Source of the DNA: Trinickia diaoshuihuensis
GTDB taxonomy: Bacteria > Pseudomonadota > Gammaproteobacteria > Burkholderiales > Burkholderiaceae
DNA: 64,000 bases
Assembly: GCF_003390925.1 (NCBI RefSeq)
Contig: NZ_QUBS01000090.1
Span: 124,001-188,000 of the forward strand
Direction of reading: 5' to 3'
Below the pieces are notes generated by a model that was given only the letters and a program-made list of their open reading frames with translations, searched no databases and had not been told where the DNA came from. The translations under genes and the position numbers were made by a program. Position 1 is the stretch's first letter, and the number at the start of each line of letters is the position of its first letter. Shown piece by piece: positions 1 through 8,143 of the stretch.

Positions 1-1125
1 GAACCCGCCGGTAACGAAGGCCTTGGCGTTCGCTTCGGGGTTGTTTCTATAACCGGCCGACACCGACGGACCACCGATGAAAAGCTCGCCGTGCGCGTCG
101 CGCGTTTTCCAAGTGCCGTCGTCTTCGCGTACCGCGAGGCGGGTCTGGCCGAGCGGGCGGCCGATCGGCACCGTCTCGAGCGCCGCGAGCGACGCCAGGT
201 CGTCGCCGCCGATCGGATAAACAGTCACGCCGATCGTCGTTTCCGTGGGACCGTAGTGGTTGACGAGCTGCCGCGCGACGCCGCTCTCGACGATCGCCGA
301 CGCAAGTTTGGCCGAGAGTGCCTCGCCGCCCAAGATCAGATAGCGAAGCGCAAGAGCCGGCCCAACGCTCGCGCGAACGAGCGAGAAGATCGGCTCCCAA
401 TGCGAAGGCGTCATCTTCAGTACATCGATGCGGCGATCGAGGAGATAGCTCAGGAGGGCGTTCGGATCCTTGCGCCGTTCATCTTCGATGACATGCAACG
501 TCCCGCCCGTCCACAATGAGAGAAATAGCCCGGTATTGCCCAGATCCGCCGACATCGTGCTGACGTGCGCGTAGCTAAGTCCATCTTCGATGTCGAGCCG
601 ATCAATGACGGCGCGCACGTAGTGCGCGATATTCGCGTGCGTCACCATGACGCCTTTCGGCACGCCCGTGGACCCCGAGGTAAACAGGACGTATGCCAAG
701 TCGCCGCCTTGGGCGGGATCGGTATGCCGCAGCGGCGCGGCGGCCGCGGCCTGCGCGAAGTCGATCGCGCAGGCCGGCAAGCCGCGCTCCGCCAGCGCGC
801 GTGCCTCCTCGGGTGACGTTATGACGAGGTCGGGATCGATCGTTTTCAGGCGCAGGTAATGTTCCTCGGGGGAGCCGTCGGCTTCGACGATCGTATAGGC
901 CGCGTTGCCGCGCCAGACGCCGACGATCGACGCGGCCATCCAGGCGCTGCGCTTCAGGTAAATGGCGATAAGCGGACGGCGCTCCGGCGTTGCGGCTTCG
1001 ATTGCCGCGGCGATCGCCGCGCTCACGCGATCCAGTGCCGCGTACGTGACGACCGTATGTTCGTCGCACACGGCAATTGTTTCCGGTGCCTCCGTCCAAT
1101 GACGGCGTAGCTGTTGCAGCAACAT
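1..1125 (-). CDS. NRPS adenylation-domain protein (C-terminal part outside window)
   Basis: The 375 visible residues form the N-terminal part of an amino-acid adenylation domain, which activates an amino acid as its AMP ester for loading on a carrier protein. The core A3 motif reads LAYVLFTSGSTGVPKG, A5 reads NHYGPTETT and A6 reads GELFIGG. The A4 region has SADLGNT where many NRPSs carry FDxS. The reading frame runs off the left edge with no stop, so carrier, reductase or other domains cannot be judged. The ATG at 1125 follows a strong GGAGGAG. There is no condensation domain before the A domain, so this is an initiating module. It lies 72 bp after the AurF-like gene on the same strand, the order seen in mgo/pvf and ham loci. 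The family is certain; the substrate is not. Confidence 0.9.
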   Translation of the reverse strand, partial: MLLQQLRRHWTEAPETIAVCDEHTVVTYAALDRVSAAIAAAIEAATPERRPLIAIYLKRSAWMAASIVGVWRGNAAYTIVEADGSPEEHYLRLKTIDPDLVITSPEEARALAERGLPACAIDFAQAAAAAPLRHTDPAQGGDLAYVLFTSGSTGVPKGVMVTHANIAHYVRAVIDRLDIEDGLSYAHVSTMSADLGNTGLFLSLWTGGTLHVIEDERRKDPNALLSYLLDRRIDVLKMTPSHWEPIFSLVRASVGPALALRYLILGGEALSAKLASAIVESGVARQLVNHYGPTETTIGVTVYPIGGDDLASLAALETVPIGRPLGQTRLAVREDDGTWKTRDAHGELFIGGPSVSAGYRNNPEANAKAFVTGGF

Positions 1126-1197
1126 CGCTCCTCCAATGGGTTCGGTGGGATGCGAACCGCGATCGGCCCGGCCCGCTCGGCCGCACCGGTTTCTTAT

Positions 1198-2166
1198 TCA
1201 AACGCGTGCCTGGTCATGCCGGGCGAAGGCCGCCCTGACCGCTTCGTCGTCGAGCACACCGGTACGCTCGAGCAGCTTCACGAGGTTCTTGCGCGTGACG
1301 TCGATATAGTCTTTCGCATTCGCGACATACCGCGTTTGCGTTTCGCCGAGCACCGTTTCGATCTCGCCCGGCGAAAGCGCGAGTTGCTCGAGGACCGATC
1401 GATCGAACCGCCGGCTGAAGTCGGCTGCCAGATAATCGTCGAGATAGGCCGGCAACAACGTGCCGATCCGCCGGCGCGTGTCCACGTCCAGCGTCCGCCA
1501 GTGTTCGCGCACGAGCGTGGCGAAATAGTTCGCGTGGCGGCCTTCGTCCGAGACATGGTCGGTCATTACCTGCGTAAAGGTGCGCGTCGCCTCTTTTTCA
1601 CGGCCGATACTGAGCAGATCCTTAGTCAACGTATGCTCGGCCAGACAGGTGGCCAGCAACTGATACGGAGCATGCATCGATTCCGGCAGCGCCGCATATC
1701 CACGCCGCACCGCGTCGAGATTTCCGTTGGTTTGCGGGACCGACAGCGGTTCGATACCCGAGGTGGCCTTCAATTGAATGATGAAATCGAGCGCCACATA
1801 CGCGTGATAGCCCTCGTCGATCACGATCGTGATCGCTTCGCGGCGCGTTTGCTCGTCGGCTTGCGCAATGATTTCGCCGTTGATGATTTTCAGCGCGCAA
1901 TCGATGACGAACCGCGTTTCGAGCAAACCGATCTCGTACATATACTTATAGGTGGACTGTGCGAGCACGTAGGCGACGGCCTCGCTGCCGAGCGACGTCA
2001 CGATCTGATGTTCGGCGATCAGTTGGCGCGACTTCGGGAAAATGTTCTCCTCGACGATATTGGCGGGTACGAGAACGCGCGGGCTGTTACGCACCGTCGC
2101 ATTGCCATACCAGCGGCTGACGGCGTCTTCGATCGTACTTTCGGAAGCTTGGAATACGGTAGACAT
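1198..2166 (-). CDS. AurF-type diiron N-oxygenase
   Basis: The 322-residue protein belongs to the p-aminobenzoate N-oxygenase AurF family, non-haem diiron enzymes that oxidise amines to hydroxylamine, nitroso or nitro groups. The candidate ligands are E83, E118, H121 (EGYH), E177, H204, E208 and H211 (HVSDEGRH). Their spacing follows AurF E101, E136, H139, E196, H223, E227, H230 with a constant offset of 18 then 19, so the diiron site looks intact. The start at 2166 (MSTVFQ) is chosen because GAGAGGTG precedes it; an in-frame ATG 30 bp upstream lacks such a site. It lies between the aminotransferase and the NRPS on one strand, probably one operon. By analogy with MgoC/PvfB and HamC it may oxidise an amino-acid-derived amine on the way to an N-N-bonded product; this role is inferred. 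Confidence 0.88.
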   Translation of the reverse strand: MSTVFQASESTIEDAVSRWYGNATVRNSPRVLVPANIVEENIFPKSRQLIAEHQIVTSLGSEAVAYVLAQSTYKYMYEIGLLETRFVIDCALKIINGEIIAQADEQTRREAITIVIDEGYHAYVALDFIIQLKATSGIEPLSVPQTNGNLDAVRRGYAALPESMHAPYQLLATCLAEHTLTKDLLSIGREKEATRTFTQVMTDHVSDEGRHANYFATLVREHWRTLDVDTRRRIGTLLPAYLDDYLAADFSRRFDRSVLEQLALSPGEIETVLGETQTRYVANAKDYIDVTRKNLVKLLERTGVLDDEAVRAAFARHDQARV

Positions 2167-2222
2167 ACGGCACCTCTCGGAATGCGTGCCGGGCACGCGA
2201 CGGTTTGGAATATCAATAACGG

Positions 2223-3542
2223 CTATTCGCTTTCGACGAAACTTCGCAGATCACGTAACGATTCGAGGACCGCATCGCCGAAGCGATCGAGGTCGCTTTC
2301 GGTATGCGCGGCCGAGAGAAAGATCGGTTCCTCGAGCGACGGAGCCAGCAAAAAGCCTCGGTCGCGCAGGCGCCGATGCACGCGCGTAAATGCTTCGTAA
2401 TCCTGGCTCTTGACGTCGCGATAGTTGCGCAACGGCTCGTCGCTGTCGCGAAAGGCGATTCCCAGCACCGACCCCGCCCGGCTTACGTGAAAGCGGATTC
2501 CATGCTCGGTGAAGCCCGCCGCAAGGCGCCGTTCGAGCGCTGCGCCAAGACTGTCCAACCGTTCGTAGAAGCCAGGTCGCGAGATAACATCCAATGTCGC
2601 AATGCCGGCCGCCGTCGTCAGCGGATTGCCGGCGAAAGTTCCCGACTGAAAAACGCCGCCGCCGACCGCGACGTGCGAGAGATAGAGCGCTTTGCCGCCG
2701 TAGGCGCCCACCGGCGTTCCGCCGCCGATGATCTTGCCGAACGTGGTGAGATCGGGGTCGATGCCGAAGGCCTGGCTAACGCCGCCGTACCGAAAGCGAA
2801 AGCCTGACACCACCTCGTCGAAGATCAGCAGCGCGCCGTACTGATGCGTGAGTTCGCGCAACGCCTTGATGAATTCGGGACGCGATTTGACGAAGCCCAT
2901 GTTGGTCGAGTGCGGCTCGACGAGCACAGCGGCAATCGCATCTCCATGCTCCGCAAACAGGTTCGTGACCTCTTCCACGTCGTTGTAGTCGGCCAGCAGC
3001 ACGTCGCGGTTAGCATGATCGGCGATCCCTCGGCTCACCGTCTTCAAACTGCCTTGGCCGCGCTCGAGATTGAGCGGGCTTGCAAGCAGCGCATCGGAGT
3101 GCCCGTGGTAGGAGCCGCGAAACTTCACGATCAAGGCGCGTCCCGTGTGGCTGCGCGCGATTCGAGTGGCCGTCATGACCGCTTCGGTGCCGCTGCAAAC
3201 GAACCGAATCGCTTCGAGTGCGGGTGTACTCGCGACGATGCGCTCCGCAAGTTCGTACTCCGCCTGCGTCGAAAGCCCGTACGTCGTACCGAGCGACGCT
3301 TGGCGCTTGATTGCCTCCACCACCTCTTGGTGGGCGTGGCCGAGAATCAACGCCCCGAATCCATTCAAAAAATCGATGTATTCGTTGCCGTCGGCATCGA
3401 CGATGCGCGAGCCGCGCGCTTCGCGAGCGACGATCGGATCGCCGCCGACCAGTCTAAAGGTCCGCAGCGGAGAATTAACGCCATCGGGGATCGATTTCGT
3501 CCCGCGCTGGAATAGCGCTTGCGATTTTAAATAAGTAGCCAT
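2223..3542 (-). CDS. Class III PLP aminotransferase / HemL-like aminomutase
   Basis: This 439-residue protein resembles glutamate-1-semialdehyde 2,1-aminomutase and related fold-type I PLP enzymes. The PLP lysine is K270 in TFGKIIGGG. The PLP ring-contacting aspartate is D242 in FDEVVSGFR, and the phosphate-binding SGTEA lies near residue 118. Length matches the family. The ATG at 3542 has GGAG six bases upstream. As first gene of the leftward operon, ahead of an N-oxygenase and an NRPS, it is more likely a pathway-specific aminotransferase or aminomutase supplying an amine than the housekeeping haem enzyme. Fragin (ham) loci are also described with a class III aminotransferase. A second copy of true hemL elsewhere in the genome would support this. 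Confidence 0.85.
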   Translation of the reverse strand: MATYLKSQALFQRGTKSIPDGVNSPLRTFRLVGGDPIVAREARGSRIVDADGNEYIDFLNGFGALILGHAHQEVVEAIKRQASLGTTYGLSTQAEYELAERIVASTPALEAIRFVCSGTEAVMTATRIARSHTGRALIVKFRGSYHGHSDALLASPLNLERGQGSLKTVSRGIADHANRDVLLADYNDVEEVTNLFAEHGDAIAAVLVEPHSTNMGFVKSRPEFIKALRELTHQYGALLIFDEVVSGFRFRYGGVSQAFGIDPDLTTFGKIIGGGTPVGAYGGKALYLSHVAVGGGVFQSGTFAGNPLTTAAGIATLDVISRPGFYERLDSLGAALERRLAAGFTEHGIRFHVSRAGSVLGIAFRDSDEPLRNYRDVKSQDYEAFTRVHRRLRDRGFLLAPSLEEPIFLSAAHTESDLDRFGDAVLESLRDLRSFVESE

Positions 3543-3922
3543 AAGACGCTCCGGTTTATTAACAGATTTTTATATATTGATTCATTAATGATGATATAAA
3601 CAAATGAAAATTCATCTAGACGGTTCGGCCGGTGTACTTTAGAACAGCCTCCTCCAATGTCAAGGCCTTAAAAAGTATCTTGACAGCATGCCGAGGCGTG
3701 CTTTATTTATCACCGAACCGTGAGTTTCATTCGCATAACGGCTTAATATGAACAGATAATCGTTCGCGTATGATTAGCCGTTTTTATTAACGCATATCCA
3801 ATAGATATAACAACAGTTTCACGAACGGCCTAAATTCACCACGAATCATGCGATGACCGTTTTTTCACGTCGATCAGCACGGCAATGAACCGTGCATTAA
3901 CCCCCATCCAAGGAGAGATCAG
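3543..3922. promoter_or_regulatory. AT-rich divergent promoter region of the biosynthetic cluster
   Basis: This 380 bp stretch separates the two divergent operons, is much richer in A/T than the flanks and has no credible gene. It ends in AAGGAGAG before the methyltransferase ATG at 3923. On the left, CCGGAG precedes the aminotransferase ATG. A good sigma70-like promoter facing right is described separately. Several AT-only tracts (around 3560-3600, 3740-3800) could serve leftward promoters or regulator binding. Confidence 0.7.
3680..3708 (+). promoter_or_regulatory. Predicted sigma70 promoter with palindromic operator in the spacer
   Basis: A consensus TTGACA (3680-3685) is followed 17 bases later by TTATTT (3703-3708). 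The spacer holds an imperfect palindrome, AGCATGCC-GA-GGCGTGCT (3685-3702), with 7 of 8 arm pairs matching. A regulator bound there would cover the promoter. It faces the methyltransferase operon, about 215 bp upstream of its start. The cognate regulator is unknown; the LysR protein at 8975 is one candidate. Confidence 0.45.
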
Positions 3923-4756
3923 ATGGACATGAGCGTCTATTTCAACAAGCAGCATTTGGTGAAACACAGCTACGCAACCACAGAGGATTATCGCGTTCGC
4001 TCGGATGCATGGGAGTCATTGGCGCAGCAGTCGATCTCCGAGTGGTACGCGGCCCAACTCCAGGACCTCGCGTTTGAAAATCTACTCGACGCCGGATGCG
4101 GGCTGGGCCGGTTCAGTACCGCCATTGCGCGGGCGCGCCGGGTCGACGTCACGGCCATCGATATTGCCGAGCCGATGGTGGAGGCCACGCGCCAGGCGCT
4201 CGGCTCGCTGCCCGGCAAGCACGAGTTCGTGCAAACGTCGATCGAGGACGCACCGTTTTCCGACGGAAGCTTCGATCTCGTACTGGCGAACCTCGTCCTC
4301 TTTCATGTGCCCGACATCGGCGGCGCGTTCAAGAAACTGGCCGACTTCACGAAGAAAGGCGGACACGTCGCGCTTTTGACGGTCGATTTCGACTGGATGA
4401 GCGAGCTCAACCGCTTTCAAGACCACGCGCTGCTGAAGCTAGGTTTCGCCCACGATCATCCGGCGCTGACGGCGCCGGTGACGAACCGTTTTTGCGACGC
4501 GAACATCATGCGCTATGCGCCGCAGTCGCTGCGCTTGATTCGCAAACCTTGGTTCGACGGAACGATGACGTTCCCCGATGTCGACGGCGTCATGAATTTC
4601 TACACGCACACCATGCGATACAAAAACGTAGCCATGCAACTGGGCAACGATACGCTGCGCGACACGGCACGCGAGATCGTCGAAGCCTATCGCGAACGAA
4701 CCGGCTCGCTCAAAGTCTCGAGCAGCCTGTACCTCTACGTATTCGAAAAGCGCTAG
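3923..4756 (+). CDS. Class I SAM-dependent methyltransferase
   Basis: This 277-residue Rossmann-fold methyltransferase has motif I DAGCGLG at residues 56-62, the ribose-binding acidic residue near D80 and a post-motif region ANLVLFHVPD. It is cytosolic with no signal peptide or membrane segment. AAGGAGAG precedes the ATG. It is the first gene of the rightward operon of the biosynthetic cluster, so it probably methylates a pathway intermediate at an O, N or C position that the sequence cannot specify. The UbiE/Methyltransf_11 type is the closest general description. Confidence 0.88.
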   Translation: MDMSVYFNKQHLVKHSYATTEDYRVRSDAWESLAQQSISEWYAAQLQDLAFENLLDAGCGLGRFSTAIARARRVDVTAIDIAEPMVEATRQALGSLPGKHEFVQTSIEDAPFSDGSFDLVLANLVLFHVPDIGGAFKKLADFTKKGGHVALLTVDFDWMSELNRFQDHALLKLGFAHDHPALTAPVTNRFCDANIMRYAPQSLRLIRKPWFDGTMTFPDVDGVMNFYTHTMRYKNVAMQLGNDTLRDTAREIVEAYRERTGSLKVSSSLYLYVFEKR

Positions 4757-4763
4757 CGCGCCC

Positions 4764-4783
4764 GCGCGGCGTCCAAGCCGCGC
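4764..4783. other. Small intercistronic hairpin
   Basis: Seven-base perfect arms GCGCGGC (4764-4770) and GCCGCGC (4777-4783) with a six-base loop lie between the methyltransferase stop and the next gene. No T-run follows, so it is more likely an mRNA-stability or attenuation element than a terminator. Confidence 0.3.
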
Positions 4784-4810
4784 CCCCGCTCATTCAGGAG
4801 GCCCGGACAG

Positions 4811-5659
4811 ATGAATTCCACGTTTCCACCGGAATACGAAGTGTATGCACTGCGCTATGCCGTCCAGCCCGACCGCACGGCCCGCGAAAACTACTTGTTC
4901 TACGACGAGCACGATGGACCGATGCCGCAGGACTATTTCATCTGGGCCATACGCGACGAAGCGCGCGTCATCGTCGTCGATACCGGATTCACGGCCGAAA
5001 TGGCGGCCAAGCGCAAGCGCACGTTTCTTCGCTCGCCGATAGCCGCGCTGGCCGGGATCGGCATCGACGCCTCGCAAGTGCGGGACGTCGTGATCACGCA
5101 TATGCACTACGACCATGCGGGCAATCTGGATGCGTTTCCGCAGGCGCGCTTTCACGTGCAGGACAAGGAGATGCAGTACTGCACCGGCCGCTGCATGTGT
5201 TACGACTTGCTGCGGCGTCCGTTCGAGAAGTACGACGTCATCACGGCCGTTCGACATCTTTTCGAAGGACGGCTCGTGTTCCACGACGGCGACGAGACGC
5301 TCGCGCCTGGCGTCTCGCTACACTTGATCGGCGGGCACACGCTCGGCCAGCAGGTCGTCCGGGTGCACACCAAGCGTGGTTACATCGTGCTCGCGAGCGA
5401 CGGCGCGCATTACTGGTCGAATATTCGCTCGCGCAAGCCGTTCCCGCTCGTCGCCGACGTCATGCTGATGCTCGAGGGATACACGCGCATCGACGCGCTC
5501 GCGGACGGCCCCGAGCACGTGATCCCCGGCCACGATCCCGCCGTCCTGACGACCTTCCCGACTTGGCCCTCCAGCGGCGACGTGGCGTTGCTCCACGAGG
5601 CCCCGATCGCGCACGCCGAGCGGACCGACGGCCAGACGGCGCTTTCCGTGCAAATATGA
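4811..5659 (+). CDS. Metallo-beta-lactamase-fold hydrolase, N-acyl-homoserine-lactonase-like
   Basis: The 282-residue protein has the dizinc motif HMHYDH at residues 97-102, a second histidine in GGHTLGQQ, an aspartate in ASDGAHYW and a final histidine in VIPGHD. This is the ligand set of the AiiA-like branch of the fold, which opens lactones or related esters. GGAGG lies well placed before the ATG. It is the second gene of the rightward operon. In this context it may hydrolyse a pathway intermediate, or open a lactone or thioester, rather than quench AHL signals; both are possible. No signal peptide is present, so it acts in the cytosol. Confidence 0.87.
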   Translation: MNSTFPPEYEVYALRYAVQPDRTARENYLFYDEHDGPMPQDYFIWAIRDEARVIVVDTGFTAEMAAKRKRTFLRSPIAALAGIGIDASQVRDVVITHMHYDHAGNLDAFPQARFHVQDKEMQYCTGRCMCYDLLRRPFEKYDVITAVRHLFEGRLVFHDGDETLAPGVSLHLIGGHTLGQQVVRVHTKRGYIVLASDGAHYWSNIRSRKPFPLVADVMLMLEGYTRIDALADGPEHVIPGHDPAVLTTFPTWPSSGDVALLHEAPIAHAERTDGQTALSVQI

Positions 5660-5672
5660 TTAGGAGCGCAAA

Positions 5673-7541
5673 ATGAGTGCGATCACGGTCACGATTATCG
5701 GTATGGGCCCGCGCGGCGTTAGCGTTCTCGAACGTCTCGCACACTTCGTACGTGCGCTGGGTTGGCGTCAAGCGATCCGCGTCGAAATCGTCGATCCCGG
5801 CGAATGCGGTCAAGGCACGCATTACGATACCCAACCGCCGCACCTGCTCACCAACACCCTCGCGAGCCAGGTCACGATTTTTCCCCCGGAAAGCCTTGCA
5901 CTGGATAGCGCCCCGCGCAGTTTCTTGGAATGGGCAAGGGCCGAAGGCTATCGGCACTTCGAGGGCGCCTTCCATGCCGTGGGCGCTCCCTACGGCGAAG
6001 ACGTAGGCGAGCAGCATTACCTCCCGCGTTATCTATTGGGACGCTACTTTTCGGACGCGTTCGACCGCATCGTGCGAGCGTTGCCGCCGAACGTGTCCGT
6101 CAGCCACCGGCGGCGGCGCGCTCACGACCTCACCCCTACCGCGCACGGATACACGGTACATTTGGACAGCGGCGGCTCGTTCCAAACCGATTACGTCATA
6201 TTGGCGATGGGCCACGGCAGACGCAAGGGCGACGCGACCGATGCCGCGCACCGGCGCTTCGTAGAGGAGTGCGGGCGCCGCAACGACAAACTGGACCTGT
6301 TCGAATCGGCGTACCCGGTCGAAGCGCTGGGCCGCATTTCGCCCGGTGCCACGGTGGCGATCCAGGGCATCGGCCTCACCGCACACGACGTCATATCGCA
6401 CTTGACCGTCGGCCGGGGCGGGCGATTCGTCGGGCGAGCGGGCGAGCTGCGTTACGAGCCTTCGGGTCGCGAGCCTCGCATGTTGCTATTTTCCCGCAGC
6501 GGTTTGCCGTTTTCGGCGCGAGCGGTCAATCAAAAGGGCCCCGCGGGACGATACAACCCGCGCTTCTTCACGATGAATGCCATCTCGCAACTGCGCGAAC
6601 GCGCACGGACCACACGCGGCGACGGTCGAATCGACTTCGTGAACGAGGCGATGCCGCTGATCATGGCCGATATGGCTTATGCCCGGCATTGCGCGCTGCA
6701 CGCGGATGGCGCCGACGACACGTTCGAATGGAACGCGCAGGCTCGCGCCGCGATCGAAGCAATATTGGATCCTGTCGGAACGCGTCAGTTCGACGATCTC
6801 GACGCGTTCCGACGGTTCTTTCGTCAATTCCTGCTCGACGACCTTGCCGAGGTGGACAAAGGCAACGTCAAGAGCCCGGTCAAAGCGGCGACCGACGTTC
6901 TGCGCGACTTACGCGAACAGTTCCGCAACGCCGCCGAGTACGCCGGCTTCACGCCCGAATCGAACAAGGTCTTTTCCGAAGTATTCGTCAACACGCTCAA
7001 CCGAATCGTGTTCGGACCGCCGAAGCGGCGCAACCTGGAGTTGCTCGCACTACTGGACCAAGGGTTCGTCGATCTGGCCGGCGGGCCGGGAGCAGCCGTC
7101 GTTCACGATCCGGACCAAGCGCGCTTCGCGATCGAGAGCGTCTTCGGAGGGCGCAAGGAGCGGCGGCACGCCGACGTGCTCGTCGTATCGCGTATCGACG
7201 TATTCAGCCCGCTGACGGATCGATCGCCGTTAGTAGCCAATCTGATGACGCGCGGACTTATTCGCGCTTTCGAGAACGGCGACTACCACCCCGGAGGGAT
7301 CGACATCGCGCCTACATATCAAGTGGTCGGCCGCGACGGACTCGTGAACGATCGCGTATGGGCGATCGGCTATCCCGTCGAAGGCCCCCACTATTACACG
7401 CAGGAGCTGCCGCGGCCCGGCAGGAAATCTCGTCTAACCATCGATGCCGAGATCTGCGTGCAAGGGCTATTCGCTTCGCTCGGGGCGGATAGCATCCCGC
7501 AAAGCCCGCCGCAAGCCAGCGAGGCGGTGCTCGATAGCTGA
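5673..7541 (+). CDS. Large FAD/NAD(P)-binding protein (FAD_NAD_binding family)
   Basis: The 622-residue protein opens with a Rossmann dinucleotide-binding strand, VTIIGMGPRG at residues 6-15, and matches the general plan of the PF13454 FAD/NAD(P)-binding family. The early CGQGTHYDTQPPHLLTNT stretch is typical of that family. A second dinucleotide-type segment, VAIQGIGLTAHDV, lies near residue 230. No membrane segment is seen. The gene follows the lactonase-like gene after 13 bp, with AGGAG before the ATG, so translation is probably coupled. The family has few assigned reactions. In this cluster a flavin-dependent N- or C-oxidation is the natural guess, but the substrate is unknown. Confidence 0.8.
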   Translation: MSAITVTIIGMGPRGVSVLERLAHFVRALGWRQAIRVEIVDPGECGQGTHYDTQPPHLLTNTLASQVTIFPPESLALDSAPRSFLEWARAEGYRHFEGAFHAVGAPYGEDVGEQHYLPRYLLGRYFSDAFDRIVRALPPNVSVSHRRRRAHDLTPTAHGYTVHLDSGGSFQTDYVILAMGHGRRKGDATDAAHRRFVEECGRRNDKLDLFESAYPVEALGRISPGATVAIQGIGLTAHDVISHLTVGRGGRFVGRAGELRYEPSGREPRMLLFSRSGLPFSARAVNQKGPAGRYNPRFFTMNAISQLRERARTTRGDGRIDFVNEAMPLIMADMAYARHCALHADGADDTFEWNAQARAAIEAILDPVGTRQFDDLDAFRRFFRQFLLDDLAEVDKGNVKSPVKAATDVLRDLREQFRNAAEYAGFTPESNKVFSEVFVNTLNRIVFGPPKRRNLELLALLDQGFVDLAGGPGAAVVHDPDQARFAIESVFGGRKERRHADVLVVSRIDVFSPLTDRSPLVANLMTRGLIRAFENGDYHPGGIDIAPTYQVVGRDGLVNDRVWAIGYPVEGPHYYTQELPRPGRKSRLTIDAEICVQGLFASLGADSIPQSPPQASEAVLDS

Positions 7542-7622
7542 ACGCACGCTCGCCCGAACAGCATGGCGAGGCAAATCCACGCCGACGACAGGTCGCGCAT
7601 CGAATAGACAGGAGCCGCTCAC

Positions 7623-8126
7623 ATGGCCATTCCCCTTGGCGCATTCATTTCATTCTCCGCTTATCTGGAAGGTTCGCGTTTGCCGAGCGAGCAGCCTGCC
7701 GTTTGGCACGGCGCCGATATTTGGCGTGCCGCCGCGCGCCAGCCCGCTGACGCGCGCGGCGCCGTCGCCTTCACCCGCGGCGCGGCAGGTAACGCGACCG
7801 AGATCGTGCCCGGCATATCGCTTACGGCGCAGCGCGTCGAAGCCGGTATGCGCGCGGGGCTGCATCGCCACTCGTTTTGGCACCTGTATCACGTCGCAGG
7901 CGGGAGCGGCCACGTTATTCTGGGAGATGAATCGAACCGCGTGCAAGTCACGGCGGGAGACTGGTTATTCGTGCCGGCATGGCATCCGCATGCCGTCGAC
8001 AATCGCGCCGGTACGGCCCCGCTCGATCTATTCGCGCTGCAGAACTTGCCGCATTGCGCGGCGCTGGGCAACCTCGCGCGAGCCGACGAGCGTCAATCGA
8101 TCGAATTGACTTACGCCGATGCGTGA
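7623..8126 (+). CDS. Small cupin-domain protein
   Basis: This 167-residue protein holds a single cupin barrel in its second half. Metal-ligand-type histidines occur in GLHRHSFWHLYHV, and the second cupin motif includes GDWLFVPAWHPHAVDN. It somewhat resembles one half of gentisate-dioxygenase-like bicupins but is far too short to be a whole one. AGGAG precedes the ATG. It sits between the flavoprotein and the GST in the rightward operon. Standalone cupins act as oxygenases, isomerases or N-N bond-forming partners in several natural-product pathways, so a catalytic role is plausible but not shown. Confidence 0.78.
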   Translation: MAIPLGAFISFSAYLEGSRLPSEQPAVWHGADIWRAAARQPADARGAVAFTRGAAGNATEIVPGISLTAQRVEAGMRAGLHRHSFWHLYHVAGGSGHVILGDESNRVQVTAGDWLFVPAWHPHAVDNRAGTAPLDLFALQNLPHCAALGNLARADERQSIELTYADA

Positions 8127-8143
8127 CCTTACCTAGGAGACGC

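Noticed and set aside
1114-2400. Long + strand open frame (428 codons) over the N-oxygenase
   Set aside because: It is an antisense shadow of the AurF-like gene, arginine-rich with no domain and no ribosome site.
4811-5659. Quorum-quenching lactonase as the main role of the MBL gene
   Set aside because: The motif fits AHL lactonases, but no luxI/luxR homologue is present and the operon is biosynthetic; kept only as an alternative.
4096-5676. Long + strand frame (526 codons) over the methyltransferase and MBL genes
   Set aside because: It crosses two well-supported genes in another frame and is extremely arginine-rich, typical of a GC-rich shadow.
5930-7492. 520-codon + strand frame inside the FAD/NAD(P) gene
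   Set aside because: Out-of-frame shadow with Arg-rich low-complexity composition.
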